Assembly: GCF_003854935.1 (NCBI RefSeq)
Contig: NZ_CP033969.1
Location: 3,162,001 to 3,226,000, forward strand
Length of the DNA stretch: 64,000 nucleotides
Reading direction: 5' to 3'
DNA from: Cupriavidus pauculus
Lineage (GTDB): Bacteria; Pseudomonadota; Gammaproteobacteria; Burkholderiales; Burkholderiaceae
The notes below the pieces were generated by a model. The model was given only the letters and a program-made list of their open reading frames with translations. It was not told the DNA's origin and made no database searches. Shown piece by piece: positions 38,016-46,589 of the stretch; position 1 is the stretch's first letter; each line of letters opens with the position of its first letter. A program made the translations under genes and the position numbers.

Positions 38016-38486
38016 TTACGCCTCCGCCGGCACGGACGCCGGCTGGCTGTCGGACGCACTGCGCAGGTGCAGCAGGAACTCGCCGGTCATCATCACCCAC
38101 AGCCGCAGCATCGACGCCACGTGCGCGCGGCTGACGCCGTCGTACAGCGTCACATCCATCTCCAGCACGATCAGTTCGCCATGCGTCGCCAGCCGGGCAA
38201 AACGCTTGCCGCGATGCCAGCCATCGAGCACGTCGCGCGGCATCTCGCCGCCGGCCACGCGCAACGCGCAACTGAGCGTGAAGTCGGCGTACTGCCCGTC
38301 CGCCACGGCATTGCCCCAGAGCACCTGGAACCCCACGCCATGGCTGGCGCTGTGCAGATGGACGTGGCCGTCGCGTTCGGCGGTGGTCACCGCGCAGCCG
38401 GCGGCGCGGATTGCGTCGGCCAGCGTGTCGGCGTCGATGGCGGACAGCAGGTCCGTGGGACTGGTGGTATCGGTCATGGTCGTCAT
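38016..38486 (-). CDS. YbjN-like (type III secretion chaperone-fold) protein
   Basis: 156 residues. DLLSAIDADTLADAIRAAGC, followed by LHSASHGVGFQVLWGN and LEMDVTLYDGVSRAHVASML, matches the pattern of YbjN/Tir-chaperone-like domain proteins of Burkholderiaceae. Its ATG overlaps the stop of the coiled-coil gene (ATGA), so it is the last gene of the eight-gene envelope operon. YbjN family members affect motility and surface traits in enterobacteria; its function here is unknown. Confidence 0.72.
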   Translation of the reverse strand: MTTMTDTTSPTDLLSAIDADTLADAIRAAGCAVTTAERDGHVHLHSASHGVGFQVLWGNAVADGQYADFTLSCALRVAGGEMPRDVLDGWHRGKRFARLATHGELIVLEMDVTLYDGVSRAHVASMLRLWVMMTGEFLLHLRSASDSQPASVPAEA

Positions 38487-39139
38487 GGCGTGGCGGCGGG
38501 CACGCCCGTGGCGGCCCGCGGATCGAATCGGTTCTCGTGCAGGCGGTCGCCGTAGTCCTGCGCCGCGTTCTCCAGCCGCACGCGCATGCCGGCCGCCAGC
38601 GGCTGGCGCAGCGCCACGGCGTCGGCGATGTCAAAACGCTCGTACGCGGCCAGGATCTCCTTGCCCGTGGCCAGCAGGTTCGCGTTGCGGGTGCCGCACG
38701 CCTGGAGCTGCGCGTCGCGCTCGCGCAGCGCATCGGCCAGCTTGCCGCGGTCCTGCGTGGTCGCGGCCAGTTGCTGCTGCAACGTGCGCGCGGCCTCCTG
38801 CGATGCCTCGCGCTTCTCGTCGGCGGCCCGCGCCTGGGCGGCGGCGCCCTCTTCCACCTGGCGCTGCCGCGCGGCCAGGCCCTGCGCGCGCTGGCGCGCC
38901 GCGTCAAGATCGCCGCGCAGCCCGGCCAGTTCCTTGCGCGCGGCATCGCGGTCGGCCTCGGCCCCGCGCAGCGCGGCATGCATCGTCGATTTCTCCGCCT
39001 GGAGCTGCTGGTTCTGCGCGTTCAGCGTGCGCAGCTGCGTGCGCAGCCGGTCTTCCAGCGAGCCCTGCGCCTGCGCGAGCGCCGCCACCGGTATCGCGCA
39101 GAGCACCGCGCACCATGCCGCCTTCTGGATGGGTCCCAT
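38483..39139 (-). CDS. Secreted coiled-coil protein
   Basis: 218 residues. Signal peptide at about 1-23 (AAWCAVLCAIPVAALAQAQ). Residues about 28-160 are almost continuous heptad-like helix rich in Ala, Arg, Gln and Glu (LRTLNAQNQQLQAEKSTMHA, LRERDAQLQACGTRNANLL), so a periplasmic coiled coil. GAGGAA precedes the ATG. It starts eight bases after the porin stop and overlaps the YbjN-like gene. It could be a scaffold or spacer between the porin or TonB and the peptidoglycan; that is inferred from position. Confidence 0.8.
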   Translation of the reverse strand: MGPIQKAAWCAVLCAIPVAALAQAQGSLEDRLRTQLRTLNAQNQQLQAEKSTMHAALRGAEADRDAARKELAGLRGDLDAARQRAQGLAARQRQVEEGAAAQARAADEKREASQEAARTLQQQLAATTQDRGKLADALRERDAQLQACGTRNANLLATGKEILAAYERFDIADAVALRQPLAAGMRVRLENAAQDYGDRLHENRFDPRAATGVPAATP

Positions 39140-39147
39140 GATGTTCC

Positions 39148-40899
39148 TCAGAACTTGGCGTTCAATTCCAGCATCAGCACGTTGATGGCCAGCGGATCGC
39201 CGTAGACCTCGCGGCCGCTCAGCCAGCGGGCCTGCAGCCAGGCGTGCTTGTCGATGCCATAGGCGGCGCCCAGGAAATAGCCCTTGGCGTTGGTCCCGCC
39301 CAGGCGGAAGTCCGGGTCGGTGAAGCCATCCGGCACGGCGTCCGGCTGCAGGTACTTGTAGCCGAGCAGGAAGTTCCACTGGCCCCGCGCGGAGATCGTC
39401 TGGTTGCCGAAGATCGCGCGCAGCAGGTAGCCGTTCGGGCCGCTGCGCCACTTGTCCTTGTACTCGGCCACCGGCGTGGACCCGTCCACGCCCTCGTAGT
39501 GGTTGGCCGGGTACGCGCGCGGGTCCTGGAACGCGCGGTCCTTGTCGTACGCCAGGTTGCGCACGTAGCTGGCCTGCAGGCTGAACGGCAGCCTGAAGAC
39601 CTGGGTGTCCCACTGCGCGGTCAGGTTCAGCGGACGGAAGTTCTGCGTCAGGCCAAAGAACTGCGGGTTCGACGTGTCGTCGACGTTGACCGGCACGTTG
39701 TTGCGCAGCCCGAACACCGTGTTGCCCTTCTGCATGAAGGCCGGGCGCGTGTTGTCGGTGTCGCAGGAAGGCGCCGATGTGAGGCACGGCGACGAGAACG
39801 CCCCGCGCATGCCGGTGAAGTGGTAGTAGGCGATGGCACCCTTGACGCGGTCCGCGCCCAGCTTGCCCTCGGCGCCGGCCTGCAGCGCGAACAGCCAGCT
39901 CGCATGGCTGTCCTTCTCCGGGCTGTTTTCCGGGAAGTTGTCGGCGCCGTAGTTGACCGGGAATACGCCGCCGGTCACGAACGCCGTGACGCCGCGATTG
40001 CCCACCGGCTTGAGCCAGCGGCCGGCGATGCCATCGAAGTTCAGGTCGTTGGCGAACAGCAGGTCCGCGTTGTCGAGCGAATAGAACGGGTTGCCGAAGC
40101 GGCCGGCCGTGACGCGGAAGGCTTCGGTGAAGCGGTAGTCCAGGTAGGCCTGGTCCAGCCAGATGCTCTTCTTGGCAAACCCGCCGCCCAGCGTCTGCGT
40201 GGTCGACACCGGCCCGTTGCTGCTGCCCGTGCCCAGCCGGATGCCCGCCGTGAGATCGTCCGAGATTGCCGCGGTCACGCCCAGCCGGGCGCGGATGCGG
40301 AACAGGTCGTTCTGGTCCTCGGTGGTGTTCAGCAGCGGCGGCAGCACACCGCTGGCGTTGTTCATGTTGACCGGGCCGTTCGCGTTGATGGCCGCGTAGT
40401 CCACGGCCGGCGCGTTGCCGCTGCCGTACAGGTTGGCCTGGTAGCGCACGCGCACGTCGCCCGATACCGTGATGCGCGACACCCAGTCCGGGAACGTGTT
40501 GGGCTGCGCCCAGTTTTCCGCCCTGGCCTGCGCGATGACTTCCTGCTTGACCTCGTCGCGGATCTCCGCGCGCACGCGGGGCGACACGTACGGCACGCGC
40601 ACGTCGCCCGGTTGCGCAACGGCCGCACCGGCCACGCCCGCCACGCCACCCGCGGCCAGCGCCGTGCCGCCGCCAGTCGGTGGCTGCGCGGCGGCGCGGG
40701 CCTGGGCCAGCAGCGCGTCGCCCTCATCCCTGGTCAGCGTCCCGCGCATCACCAGGATGCGGATCAGGTTCTGCGTGACGTCGCCCGATGGCGCGCCGGC
40801 CGCGGCCTGGGCCCACGCCGGCTGGCCGCACATGGCCAGCAGCAGCGCTGCCGCCAGCGGTTGCAGTACAGGCCGGCGCACGCGCATTGCCTGGTTCAT
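39148..40899 (-). CDS. Large outer-membrane porin (Porin_5-like)
   Basis: 583 residues. Signal peptide ending near AWAQA (about residue 31). Residues about 38-135 form a helical N-terminal extension ending in EIRDEVKQEVIAQARAENWA, a probable periplasmic coil; residues 140 onward alternate short amphipathic strands and end in MLELNAKF with C-terminal Phe, the beta-barrel assembly signal. It resembles the putative-porin family found with TonB systems. Cys in PCLTSAPSCDTDNTR may close a surface loop. Lies in the TonB-ExbBD-FhaC operon. Confidence 0.85.
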   Translation of the reverse strand: MNQAMRVRRPVLQPLAAALLLAMCGQPAWAQAAAGAPSGDVTQNLIRILVMRGTLTRDEGDALLAQARAAAQPPTGGGTALAAGGVAGVAGAAVAQPGDVRVPYVSPRVRAEIRDEVKQEVIAQARAENWAQPNTFPDWVSRITVSGDVRVRYQANLYGSGNAPAVDYAAINANGPVNMNNASGVLPPLLNTTEDQNDLFRIRARLGVTAAISDDLTAGIRLGTGSSNGPVSTTQTLGGGFAKKSIWLDQAYLDYRFTEAFRVTAGRFGNPFYSLDNADLLFANDLNFDGIAGRWLKPVGNRGVTAFVTGGVFPVNYGADNFPENSPEKDSHASWLFALQAGAEGKLGADRVKGAIAYYHFTGMRGAFSSPCLTSAPSCDTDNTRPAFMQKGNTVFGLRNNVPVNVDDTSNPQFFGLTQNFRPLNLTAQWDTQVFRLPFSLQASYVRNLAYDKDRAFQDPRAYPANHYEGVDGSTPVAEYKDKWRSGPNGYLLRAIFGNQTISARGQWNFLLGYKYLQPDAVPDGFTDPDFRLGGTNAKGYFLGAAYGIDKHAWLQARWLSGREVYGDPLAINVLMLELNAKF

Positions 40900-40932
40900 T
40901 GCTTTCTCCTCATGATCCGAATGTCCATGTCG

Positions 40933-41613
40933 TCAGGGGCGCCGCGCCTGCATCGCGACGCGCGCCGGAAAGGTCAGTCCCGCGGGCGGCTTCTCGTCGA
41001 CCTGGCCCACGGCGCGCAACGCCGCCAGCAGGGCCTCGTCGGTCTTCGCATCGCCGCTGGAGCGCACCAGCTCCACGCGGGTGATGCGTCCGCCATCGTC
41101 GAGCCACAGGTGCAGCAGCAGTTGCGGATAGGCCAGCCGCGCGGTCGCCGGGTCGCGTTGCACCGCGCGCTGCAGCGCGTAGGCCAGGTACTGGCCGTAC
41201 GTCGCGTTGCCGGCACGGCCGCCGCCGCTGCCCCCACCGCCCATGCCGCCACCGCTGCCGATCTGGATGCCCCCGGCGCCGGCCTGGGCATCCGCGTTCA
41301 TCGTCACGCTCTCGGGTGCGTCGTTGGCGGGCTTGGGCGCCTCGGCCGGCTTGGCTGGCTCCATGGGCTTTGGCTCGGGCGCCTGCATGCGCTCCTTCAC
41401 CTCGGGCGGCTTCTGTTCGGGCGGCGGCGGGGGCGGTGGCGGCGGGGGCGGCAGCGCCACCATCGGCGGCAGGCGCGGTGCCTCGCGGCGCGCGGCGGCC
41501 TTGTCCGCCGACCATTGCCAGACCAACCAGCCAACCAGCGCCACCACGGCCAGCGCCAGCGCGGCCAGGGCGGCCCGGCGTCTGCGGGCGGCTGGGGACG
41601 GGTGCGAATCCAT
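40933..41613 (-). CDS. TonB-like energy transducer
   Basis: 226 residues. One N-terminal membrane helix (about 14-35, ALAALALAVVALVGWLVWQW), a Pro-rich periplasmic spacer with eleven consecutive prolines (about 55-65) and PEPKPMEPAKPAEAPKPA, a Gly-rich stretch (IQIGSGGGMGGGGSGGG), then a C-terminal TonB fold (YPQLLLHLWLDDGGRITRVE, SSGDAKTDEALLAALRAVG). TonB couples the ExbBD motor to outer-membrane proteins. It lies three bases after exbD. No TonB-dependent receptor is in the window, so its outer-membrane partner may be the porin or the FhaC barrel; this is inference. Confidence 0.88.
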   Translation of the reverse strand: MDSHPSPAARRRRAALAALALAVVALVGWLVWQWSADKAAARREAPRLPPMVALPPPPPPPPPPPEQKPPEVKERMQAPEPKPMEPAKPAEAPKPANDAPESVTMNADAQAGAGGIQIGSGGGMGGGGSGGGRAGNATYGQYLAYALQRAVQRDPATARLAYPQLLLHLWLDDGGRITRVELVRSSGDAKTDEALLAALRAVGQVDEKPPAGLTFPARVAMQARRP

Positions 41614-41616
41614 GGC

Positions 41617-42024
41617 CTAGTTGCTCTGCTTGCCGGTCACCAGGCCCACCTGCTGCAGTTCCAGCCGGCGCAGCAGGTCCAGCACTTCCACCACCTTGCG
41701 GTACTGCACGCCAGCGTCGCCCTTGACGATCACCGGAAAATCGGGCGTCAGCGCGCGCTGCGAGCGCAGGCGGTCTTCCAGCTCGGGCAGCGTCACGGGC
41801 ATCGCGTCCAGGTAGACCTGGCCAGAATCCGACACCGTGATGGCCTTGACCTTCTGCTCGGACAGGCTGGCCGATGCGCTGGCCTTGGGCAGGTCCACCT
41901 TGATGCCCTGCACGGCGGCCGTGGTCATCAGGATGAAGATGATCAGCAGCACGAACGCCAGGTCCAGCAGCGGCGTGATGTTGATGTCGTCGTAGGGCTT
42001 GTCGTCGTCATGCGCGGCGGCCAT
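41617..42024 (-). CDS. exbD: ExbD-type biopolymer transport protein
   Basis: 135 residues. The single membrane helix contains the essential proton-path Asp (D21) in DINITPLLDLAFVLLIIFIL; the periplasmic part has LPKASASASLSEQKVKAITV and VVEVLDLLRRLELQQVGLVT, the standard ExbD layout. The start at 42,024 follows AGGAGA. Forms the inner-membrane stator with the ExbB-like protein encoded 25 bases upstream and drives the TonB-like protein. Confidence 0.93.
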   Translation of the reverse strand: MAAAHDDDKPYDDINITPLLDLAFVLLIIFILMTTAAVQGIKVDLPKASASASLSEQKVKAITVSDSGQVYLDAMPVTLPELEDRLRSQRALTPDFPVIVKGDAGVQYRKVVEVLDLLRRLELQQVGLVTGKQSN

Positions 42025-42049
42025 GGCGGTTCTCCTTGGTCCGTGCGGC

Positions 42050-43957
42050 TCAGACGTTGCCGCGCCCGTCGGCCGGCGCGGCCGGTGACAGGCCCACGCT
42101 GCCGCCGCCGCGCTGCGCCGGCACCAGGCCCGCCTCGGCAAAGCGGCGCATCAGCTCGGCCACGAAGCGATCCATGTGCGCGCCGGCATCGGCGCCGGCC
42201 TCGGCCAGCAGCGTCTCGGGCATCGCGTGCAGCTCGGCCAGCCGCGTCACGAACTCGTCGACGAACACGTCCATGTCGGCGCTGACGTTCTTGTTGCGCG
42301 TGAGCAGGTAGTTGTAGGAAAACAGCGCCGGGATGGCGACGAACAGACCCACCACAGTGGCCACCAGCGCGGCGGCAATGCCGGGTGCGATCGCGTTGAT
42401 GTTGACCTCGCCGGCCAGCGCCACGGCCGCGAACACCAGGATGATGCCGACCACCGTGCCCAGCAGGCCCAGGTACGGGCCGCCCGAGATCGAGATCGTC
42501 AGCAGCACCAGCCCGCGGTTCAGCCGCTGGTTCTCGCGCACCCGGGTGGCGTCCATCGATGCGCGGATCGCCTCGATCGTCTCGGTGGTCACGGTCTGCG
42601 TGCCCTCCTGCTGGCGCCGGGTGCGCAGTTCGTTCACTGCCACCTGGTACAGGCGGTACAGGCTCGAATCGCGCATCGTGCGCTCCAGCGCCGCGTTGGC
42701 CGGTATCGCCTCGGCCAGCGCTTCGAGCCGGTGGCCGATCTTGCGGAACTGCTCGATGAAGGCGTCATTGGCGCGCGACACCCGGCCAACATAGGTTGCC
42801 TTGGTATAGGTCACCCACCACGACAGCACCGACATGATCGCCAGCAGGCCGATCACGACCCAGGCATCGACCGGCACGTTTGTCAGGATGAAACCGATCT
42901 CGCCAAAGCCGCCGCCGGCCTGCTTCTCGTCGGGCCCGTAGGCCACCAGCTTCGACTCGCTGCCCTGCATGGCCGCCTCGGCGGCCAGCAGCGCCGTGGG
43001 CCGGCGCACGCGCGAGACGCGCAGTTCGTCGACGTCCGCCACCAGGGCGGGCAGGTCGCCGGACGGATCGGCGCCCACCGTGGCCGGGCCGGTCAGCGCC
43101 GGCAGCGCCGCCGCCAGCTTCGCGGCTTCCTTGCCGTTGACCAGCAGCGCGATCTCGCCGTTGCCGGCCGCGACGGCCACATGGGTCCACTGCTGCGCGC
43201 CGATGGCCTGCTGCGCGGCGGCCTGCTGCGCCCCCAGCCGCACGTACGGCACGCCATTGGCCAGCCCCACGACCAGTGCATTGCCGGCGTCACGGCGCAC
43301 GAATAGCGCGCCGCTGGCATTGGCGTCGGTGCGGATCCAGGCGCCCATCGTCAGCGCGCCGCCCGGGCCAACCTTCAGCGATTCGCTGGCAGGCAGCGCC
43401 ATGCCCTGCTTGCCGTCGAGCTTCGCCGCCTGGCCGATCAGCCCCTCGCCCACCGCCACGCCGCCCTGGGCGTTGTTGTGGTACGCGGTGGCATCGGCCG
43501 GTGCCGTGCCCGACGCGCCATCGAAGTGGTAGACGGCCGTGTAGTCGGCATCGAACGGCGACGCGGCGCCACCACCCGGCGTGGCCTTCTGGTTGCCGTA
43601 GTACATCCACAGGTCCTGGCGCGCACCGCCGGCCACGGCCGGCACGTCGACCCACACCAGCGCCATGCCGAGCAGCGGGTCGAACTGTTCGACCTGGGCG
43701 GCAAGCGGCGTCTTGTCGTCGGCGGCCACGAAGCGCAGGTCGGCGCCCTTCTCGTGCACGCCATCGAACTGGAAGTTGCCCGCATGCAGCCGCACCAGCA
43801 CCGGCACGCGCCCGAGCGGTTCGGCGATGTTGGCGCCGTTCGGCGTGGTATCGACCGAAACGGGCTTGCGGTAGGACCATTCCTGTTGCCACCACGCTTG
43901 CGCCGCCTGCGGCAGCAGGCCGGCGGCGAGGGCCAGGGAGAGAAGCAGTTTACGCAT
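42050..43957 (-). CDS. DUF2341-LamG-ExbB fusion protein
   Basis: 635 residues against about 240 for ordinary ExbB. Signal peptide 1-22 (LLLSLALAAGLLPQAAQA). Residues about 23-150 are a DUF2341 domain (WWQQEWSYRKPVSVDTT, RFVAADDKTPLAAQVEQFD, LWMYYGNQKATPGG). Residues about 155-345 are a LamG/concanavalin-like domain (TAVYHFDGASGTAPADATAY, MGAWIRTDANASGALFVRR, DELRVSRVRR). From about 370 comes ExbB/TolQ with three membrane helices (WVVIGLLAIMSVLSWWV; YLGLLGTVVGIILVFAAVAL; IAPGIAAALVATVVGLFVAI). The motor subunit therefore carries a large periplasmic carbohydrate-binding-like ectodomain. Start at 43,957. Confidence 0.92.
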   Translation of the reverse strand: MRKLLLSLALAAGLLPQAAQAWWQQEWSYRKPVSVDTTPNGANIAEPLGRVPVLVRLHAGNFQFDGVHEKGADLRFVAADDKTPLAAQVEQFDPLLGMALVWVDVPAVAGGARQDLWMYYGNQKATPGGGAASPFDADYTAVYHFDGASGTAPADATAYHNNAQGGVAVGEGLIGQAAKLDGKQGMALPASESLKVGPGGALTMGAWIRTDANASGALFVRRDAGNALVVGLANGVPYVRLGAQQAAAQQAIGAQQWTHVAVAAGNGEIALLVNGKEAAKLAAALPALTGPATVGADPSGDLPALVADVDELRVSRVRRPTALLAAEAAMQGSESKLVAYGPDEKQAGGGFGEIGFILTNVPVDAWVVIGLLAIMSVLSWWVTYTKATYVGRVSRANDAFIEQFRKIGHRLEALAEAIPANAALERTMRDSSLYRLYQVAVNELRTRRQQEGTQTVTTETIEAIRASMDATRVRENQRLNRGLVLLTISISGGPYLGLLGTVVGIILVFAAVALAGEVNINAIAPGIAAALVATVVGLFVAIPALFSYNYLLTRNKNVSADMDVFVDEFVTRLAELHAMPETLLAEAGADAGAHMDRFVAELMRRFAEAGLVPAQRGGGSVGLSPAAPADGRGNV

Positions 43958-43989
43958 GACAGGGCTCCGTCGCGCACCTTGCGGGCGCA

Positions 43990-45582
43990 TCAGAAATTGG
44001 CGCGGACATTGAAATTGACGGTCAGGGAGCCGGCTTCGGTCCGTTGCGCGTCGCGCAGCGGCCAGCCGAAATCGAGCTTGCCGGTGACCGCGCGGTACAT
44101 CCGGAAGCTGGTGCCAAAGCCCACGCCCAGCAGCGTGTAGCTGCGGCGCTGTTCGGGCAGCGGGTCTTTCAGGCGCAGCGTGGCGGCGTCCAGGAAGCCG
44201 TAGACGCGCCATTCGTCCACGCCGGCCCAGAGCCAGTCCGCGTACGACGGCGATCGCACCTCCAGCGAGCCCAGCACGCCGTTGTCCGACGTGGCCTCGG
44301 CCGAGTAATAGCCGCGCACGCTGGTGGCGCCGCCGGCCGCGAACTGCTCGCTCGATACCAGCGGCCCCGACGAGACCTGCGCCGCGCCGCGCGCGTAGAG
44401 CTGCGCGCCGCTGCCGAGTGTCTGCGTGTGCGAGCCATCGGCCTTCAGGTACATGAAATCGGGCGACGCGCGGTAGCGCTTGGCGCCAAAGTCCTGCGCG
44501 CCGCTGCCGATGCCGGTGCCCATCACCGCGGACAGCGCCAGTGCGCTCTGCGAGCGCTCGCTGAAGCGGTAGCCGTTGAACGACAGCGTCATCGGCACGT
44601 AGTGGATCGGCACGTCCGAGCTGCTGCCGCCCAGCGAGACCTTTTCCTTGAGGTCCTTGAAATCGAACCCCAGCCCGACGGAGCCGGTCCAGTCACCGGT
44701 CTGCGGCAGCGCGTAGTTGCCCTGCAGACCCACCGCGTAGCCGTTGCCGAGCACGCTGGTGCCGCCCACCGTCGCCACGTTGCTGTCCGACGTATAGCCG
44801 GTGGCCTGCACGCTGAACGGCGAGTTCCGGAACGGCGCCAGGTAGCTGAACGACCAGACCCGCGCCTCGCTGAGCGCCTGCGGGGCGCCAAAGAACGTGA
44901 CCGACGCCTGGTGGCCGCGCTGCCAGAGGTTGTCGTGGCTCAGCGTGGCCGACGCCCGCAGCGCGTGGGTATCCACGCTGTGGTCGTTGTTCAGCGACAC
45001 GCTGCCGCCGAGCGGGTTGTGGTCTTCCACCTTCAGTTCGACATCGACCGTCTGCGGCAGCGACCCCGGCCGCACCATCGGCACCACCTGCCGGTTGGGC
45101 GTGGTGTTCAGGCTCGTGAGCTGCTGCTGCGCGGCGTTGAAGTCCGGCACGCCGCCTTCGGCCAGCGACGGTACGGCGTCACGCACCATGGCGGGCGAGT
45201 AATGCTCGGCACCCACCACGCGCAGCCGGCCCACGCGGGTTTCCACCACCTGCAACACCACCACGCCGCCGGTCACGCGCTGCTCGGGCAGTTCCACCAC
45301 GACGGACTGGTAGCCGCGGTCCTGATAGCGCTTTTCCAGCGCGGCGCGCGCGGCCTGGACGTCGTCGACGGAACGGTCGGGGCCCAGGAACGGCTCGATC
45401 GACGTCTCGATCTCCACGGCATCGAGCACAGTGTTGCCGCGCACCACGTACTCGTTGACGTCGAAGCGGGCCGGCGCGGCCTGCGCGGCGGCGGCGCCGG
45501 CGTGCGCCACCATGATCAGCAGCATCGCCGCACGCGACAGGCGCGAGCGCTCCCCGATCCCGTGTTGCCGGGACATTTCCAT
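43990..45582 (-). CDS. FhaC/ShlB-type two-partner secretion translocator
   Basis: 530 residues. Signal peptide about 1-36. Two POTRA-like domains (DVNEYVVRGNTVLDAVEIET at about 40; VGRLRVVGAEHYSPAMVRDA at about 125), then a 16-strand barrel beginning near LGGSVSLNNDHSVDTHALRA, with the conserved VRGY of the L6 loop in GGATSVRGYYSAEATSDNG, and C-terminal Phe (NFNVRANF). This is an Omp85-family TpsB, exporting FHA-type proteins through the outer membrane. Its probable partner is the FHA gene starting beyond 64,000. It lies between a parvulin and the ExbB fusion. Confidence 0.92.
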   Translation of the reverse strand: MEMSRQHGIGERSRLSRAAMLLIMVAHAGAAAAQAAPARFDVNEYVVRGNTVLDAVEIETSIEPFLGPDRSVDDVQAARAALEKRYQDRGYQSVVVELPEQRVTGGVVVLQVVETRVGRLRVVGAEHYSPAMVRDAVPSLAEGGVPDFNAAQQQLTSLNTTPNRQVVPMVRPGSLPQTVDVELKVEDHNPLGGSVSLNNDHSVDTHALRASATLSHDNLWQRGHQASVTFFGAPQALSEARVWSFSYLAPFRNSPFSVQATGYTSDSNVATVGGTSVLGNGYAVGLQGNYALPQTGDWTGSVGLGFDFKDLKEKVSLGGSSSDVPIHYVPMTLSFNGYRFSERSQSALALSAVMGTGIGSGAQDFGAKRYRASPDFMYLKADGSHTQTLGSGAQLYARGAAQVSSGPLVSSEQFAAGGATSVRGYYSAEATSDNGVLGSLEVRSPSYADWLWAGVDEWRVYGFLDAATLRLKDPLPEQRRSYTLLGVGFGTSFRMYRAVTGKLDFGWPLRDAQRTEAGSLTVNFNVRANF

Positions 45583-45611
45583 ACCTGCCCTCTTTGTGGA
45601 TGCGGGCGCTG

Positions 45612-46526
45612 TCAGCGCACGGCGGAAATCACGCTGTCCAGCGCGGCCTTGTCGATGGCGTTGGCGCCCTGCGCGCTGACCTGCTGCCGCAGGTACTGCT
45701 GGGCGGCGTCGGCCTCGTACTGCTGGCGCATGGTGGCGCGCAGCCGGTCGCGCACCTCGGCCAGCGGACGCAGGCCCGCCTCGCGCACCTCCAGCAGCTT
45801 CAGCACATGGAAGCCGTTGGGCGTGCGCACCGGATCGGACACCGCGCCCGGCTTCATGCCAGCCACCGCCGCGCGGATCTCGGGAATCATCTCGGCCTCG
45901 GATACCCAGCCGGTGTCGCCGCCGCTGGCGGCCGAGCGCGGCTCCTGCGAGCGGGCCCGGGCCAGCGCGGCAAAGTCGCCACCGCGCGCCTGCCGGGCCA
46001 GGTCGTCGGCATCCTTGCGCGCCTTGGTCACGGCCGCGTCGTCGCCGGTGGCCGCCACGAAGATCTGCGCGATGTGCCACGCCTTCGGCGCCGTGAATGC
46101 CGCCTTGTTGGCGTCGTAGGCGGCCTGCAGCTCAGCGTCGGACGGGTAGGCCTGCGGCGCCTGCGAGATCGATTCCAGATAGCTGCGCACCACCACCTGC
46201 TGGCCGGCGTCGCGCGCCATGGCGGCCACGTCAGGCTTCTTCGCCCAGCCCTTGGCCTCGGCTTCGGCCAGCACGGTCTTCTGCGCCAGGCGGCCCTGCA
46301 CCAGCCGCTCCAGCAGTGCCTTGTCGGCGGCCAGGCGCTGGCGCGCGGGGGCGTCCAGGCCGCGCAGGAACGTTTCCAGCTCGTCCTGGGTCACAGTGGC
46401 ACTGCCGCTGCGCGCCACCACCTTGTCGGCGCCCATCGCGGACGTTGCCAGCGCGGCACACAGCACGGCGGTGCCGGCGTGGAACGCCACGCCAACGCGA
46501 ATATGTCTCAACTGCAGCTTGCGCAT
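45612..46526 (-). CDS. Periplasmic parvulin-type peptidyl-prolyl isomerase
   Basis: 304 residues. N-terminal signal (VGVAFHAGTAVLCAALATSA), an SurA/PpiC-like helical chaperone region (LETFLRGLDAPARQRLAADK), then a Rotamase domain at about 155-250 (KAWHIAQIFVAATGDDAAVT, SGGDTGWVSEAEMIPEIRA, GAVSDPVRTPNGFHVLKLLE). SurA-like PPIases escort outer-membrane and exported proteins through the periplasm. ATG at 46,526 with GGAGG nine bases upstream; a TTG at 46,556 is a less likely start. First gene of the eight-gene operon. Confidence 0.9.
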   Translation of the reverse strand: MRKLQLRHIRVGVAFHAGTAVLCAALATSAMGADKVVARSGSATVTQDELETFLRGLDAPARQRLAADKALLERLVQGRLAQKTVLAEAEAKGWAKKPDVAAMARDAGQQVVVRSYLESISQAPQAYPSDAELQAAYDANKAAFTAPKAWHIAQIFVAATGDDAAVTKARKDADDLARQARGGDFAALARARSQEPRSAASGGDTGWVSEAEMIPEIRAAVAGMKPGAVSDPVRTPNGFHVLKLLEVREAGLRPLAEVRDRLRATMRQQYEADAAQQYLRQQVSAQGANAIDKAALDSVISAVR

Positions 46527-46589
46527 GGCAAGGAGCCTCCGGTAGCGTTCGCTCAACGACGGTCCTGGCCTTTACCACGGAGCACAGCG

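Noticed and set aside
45612-46556. TTG at 46,556 as PPIase start
   Set aside because: The ATG at 46,526 has GGAGG upstream and gives a better signal peptide.
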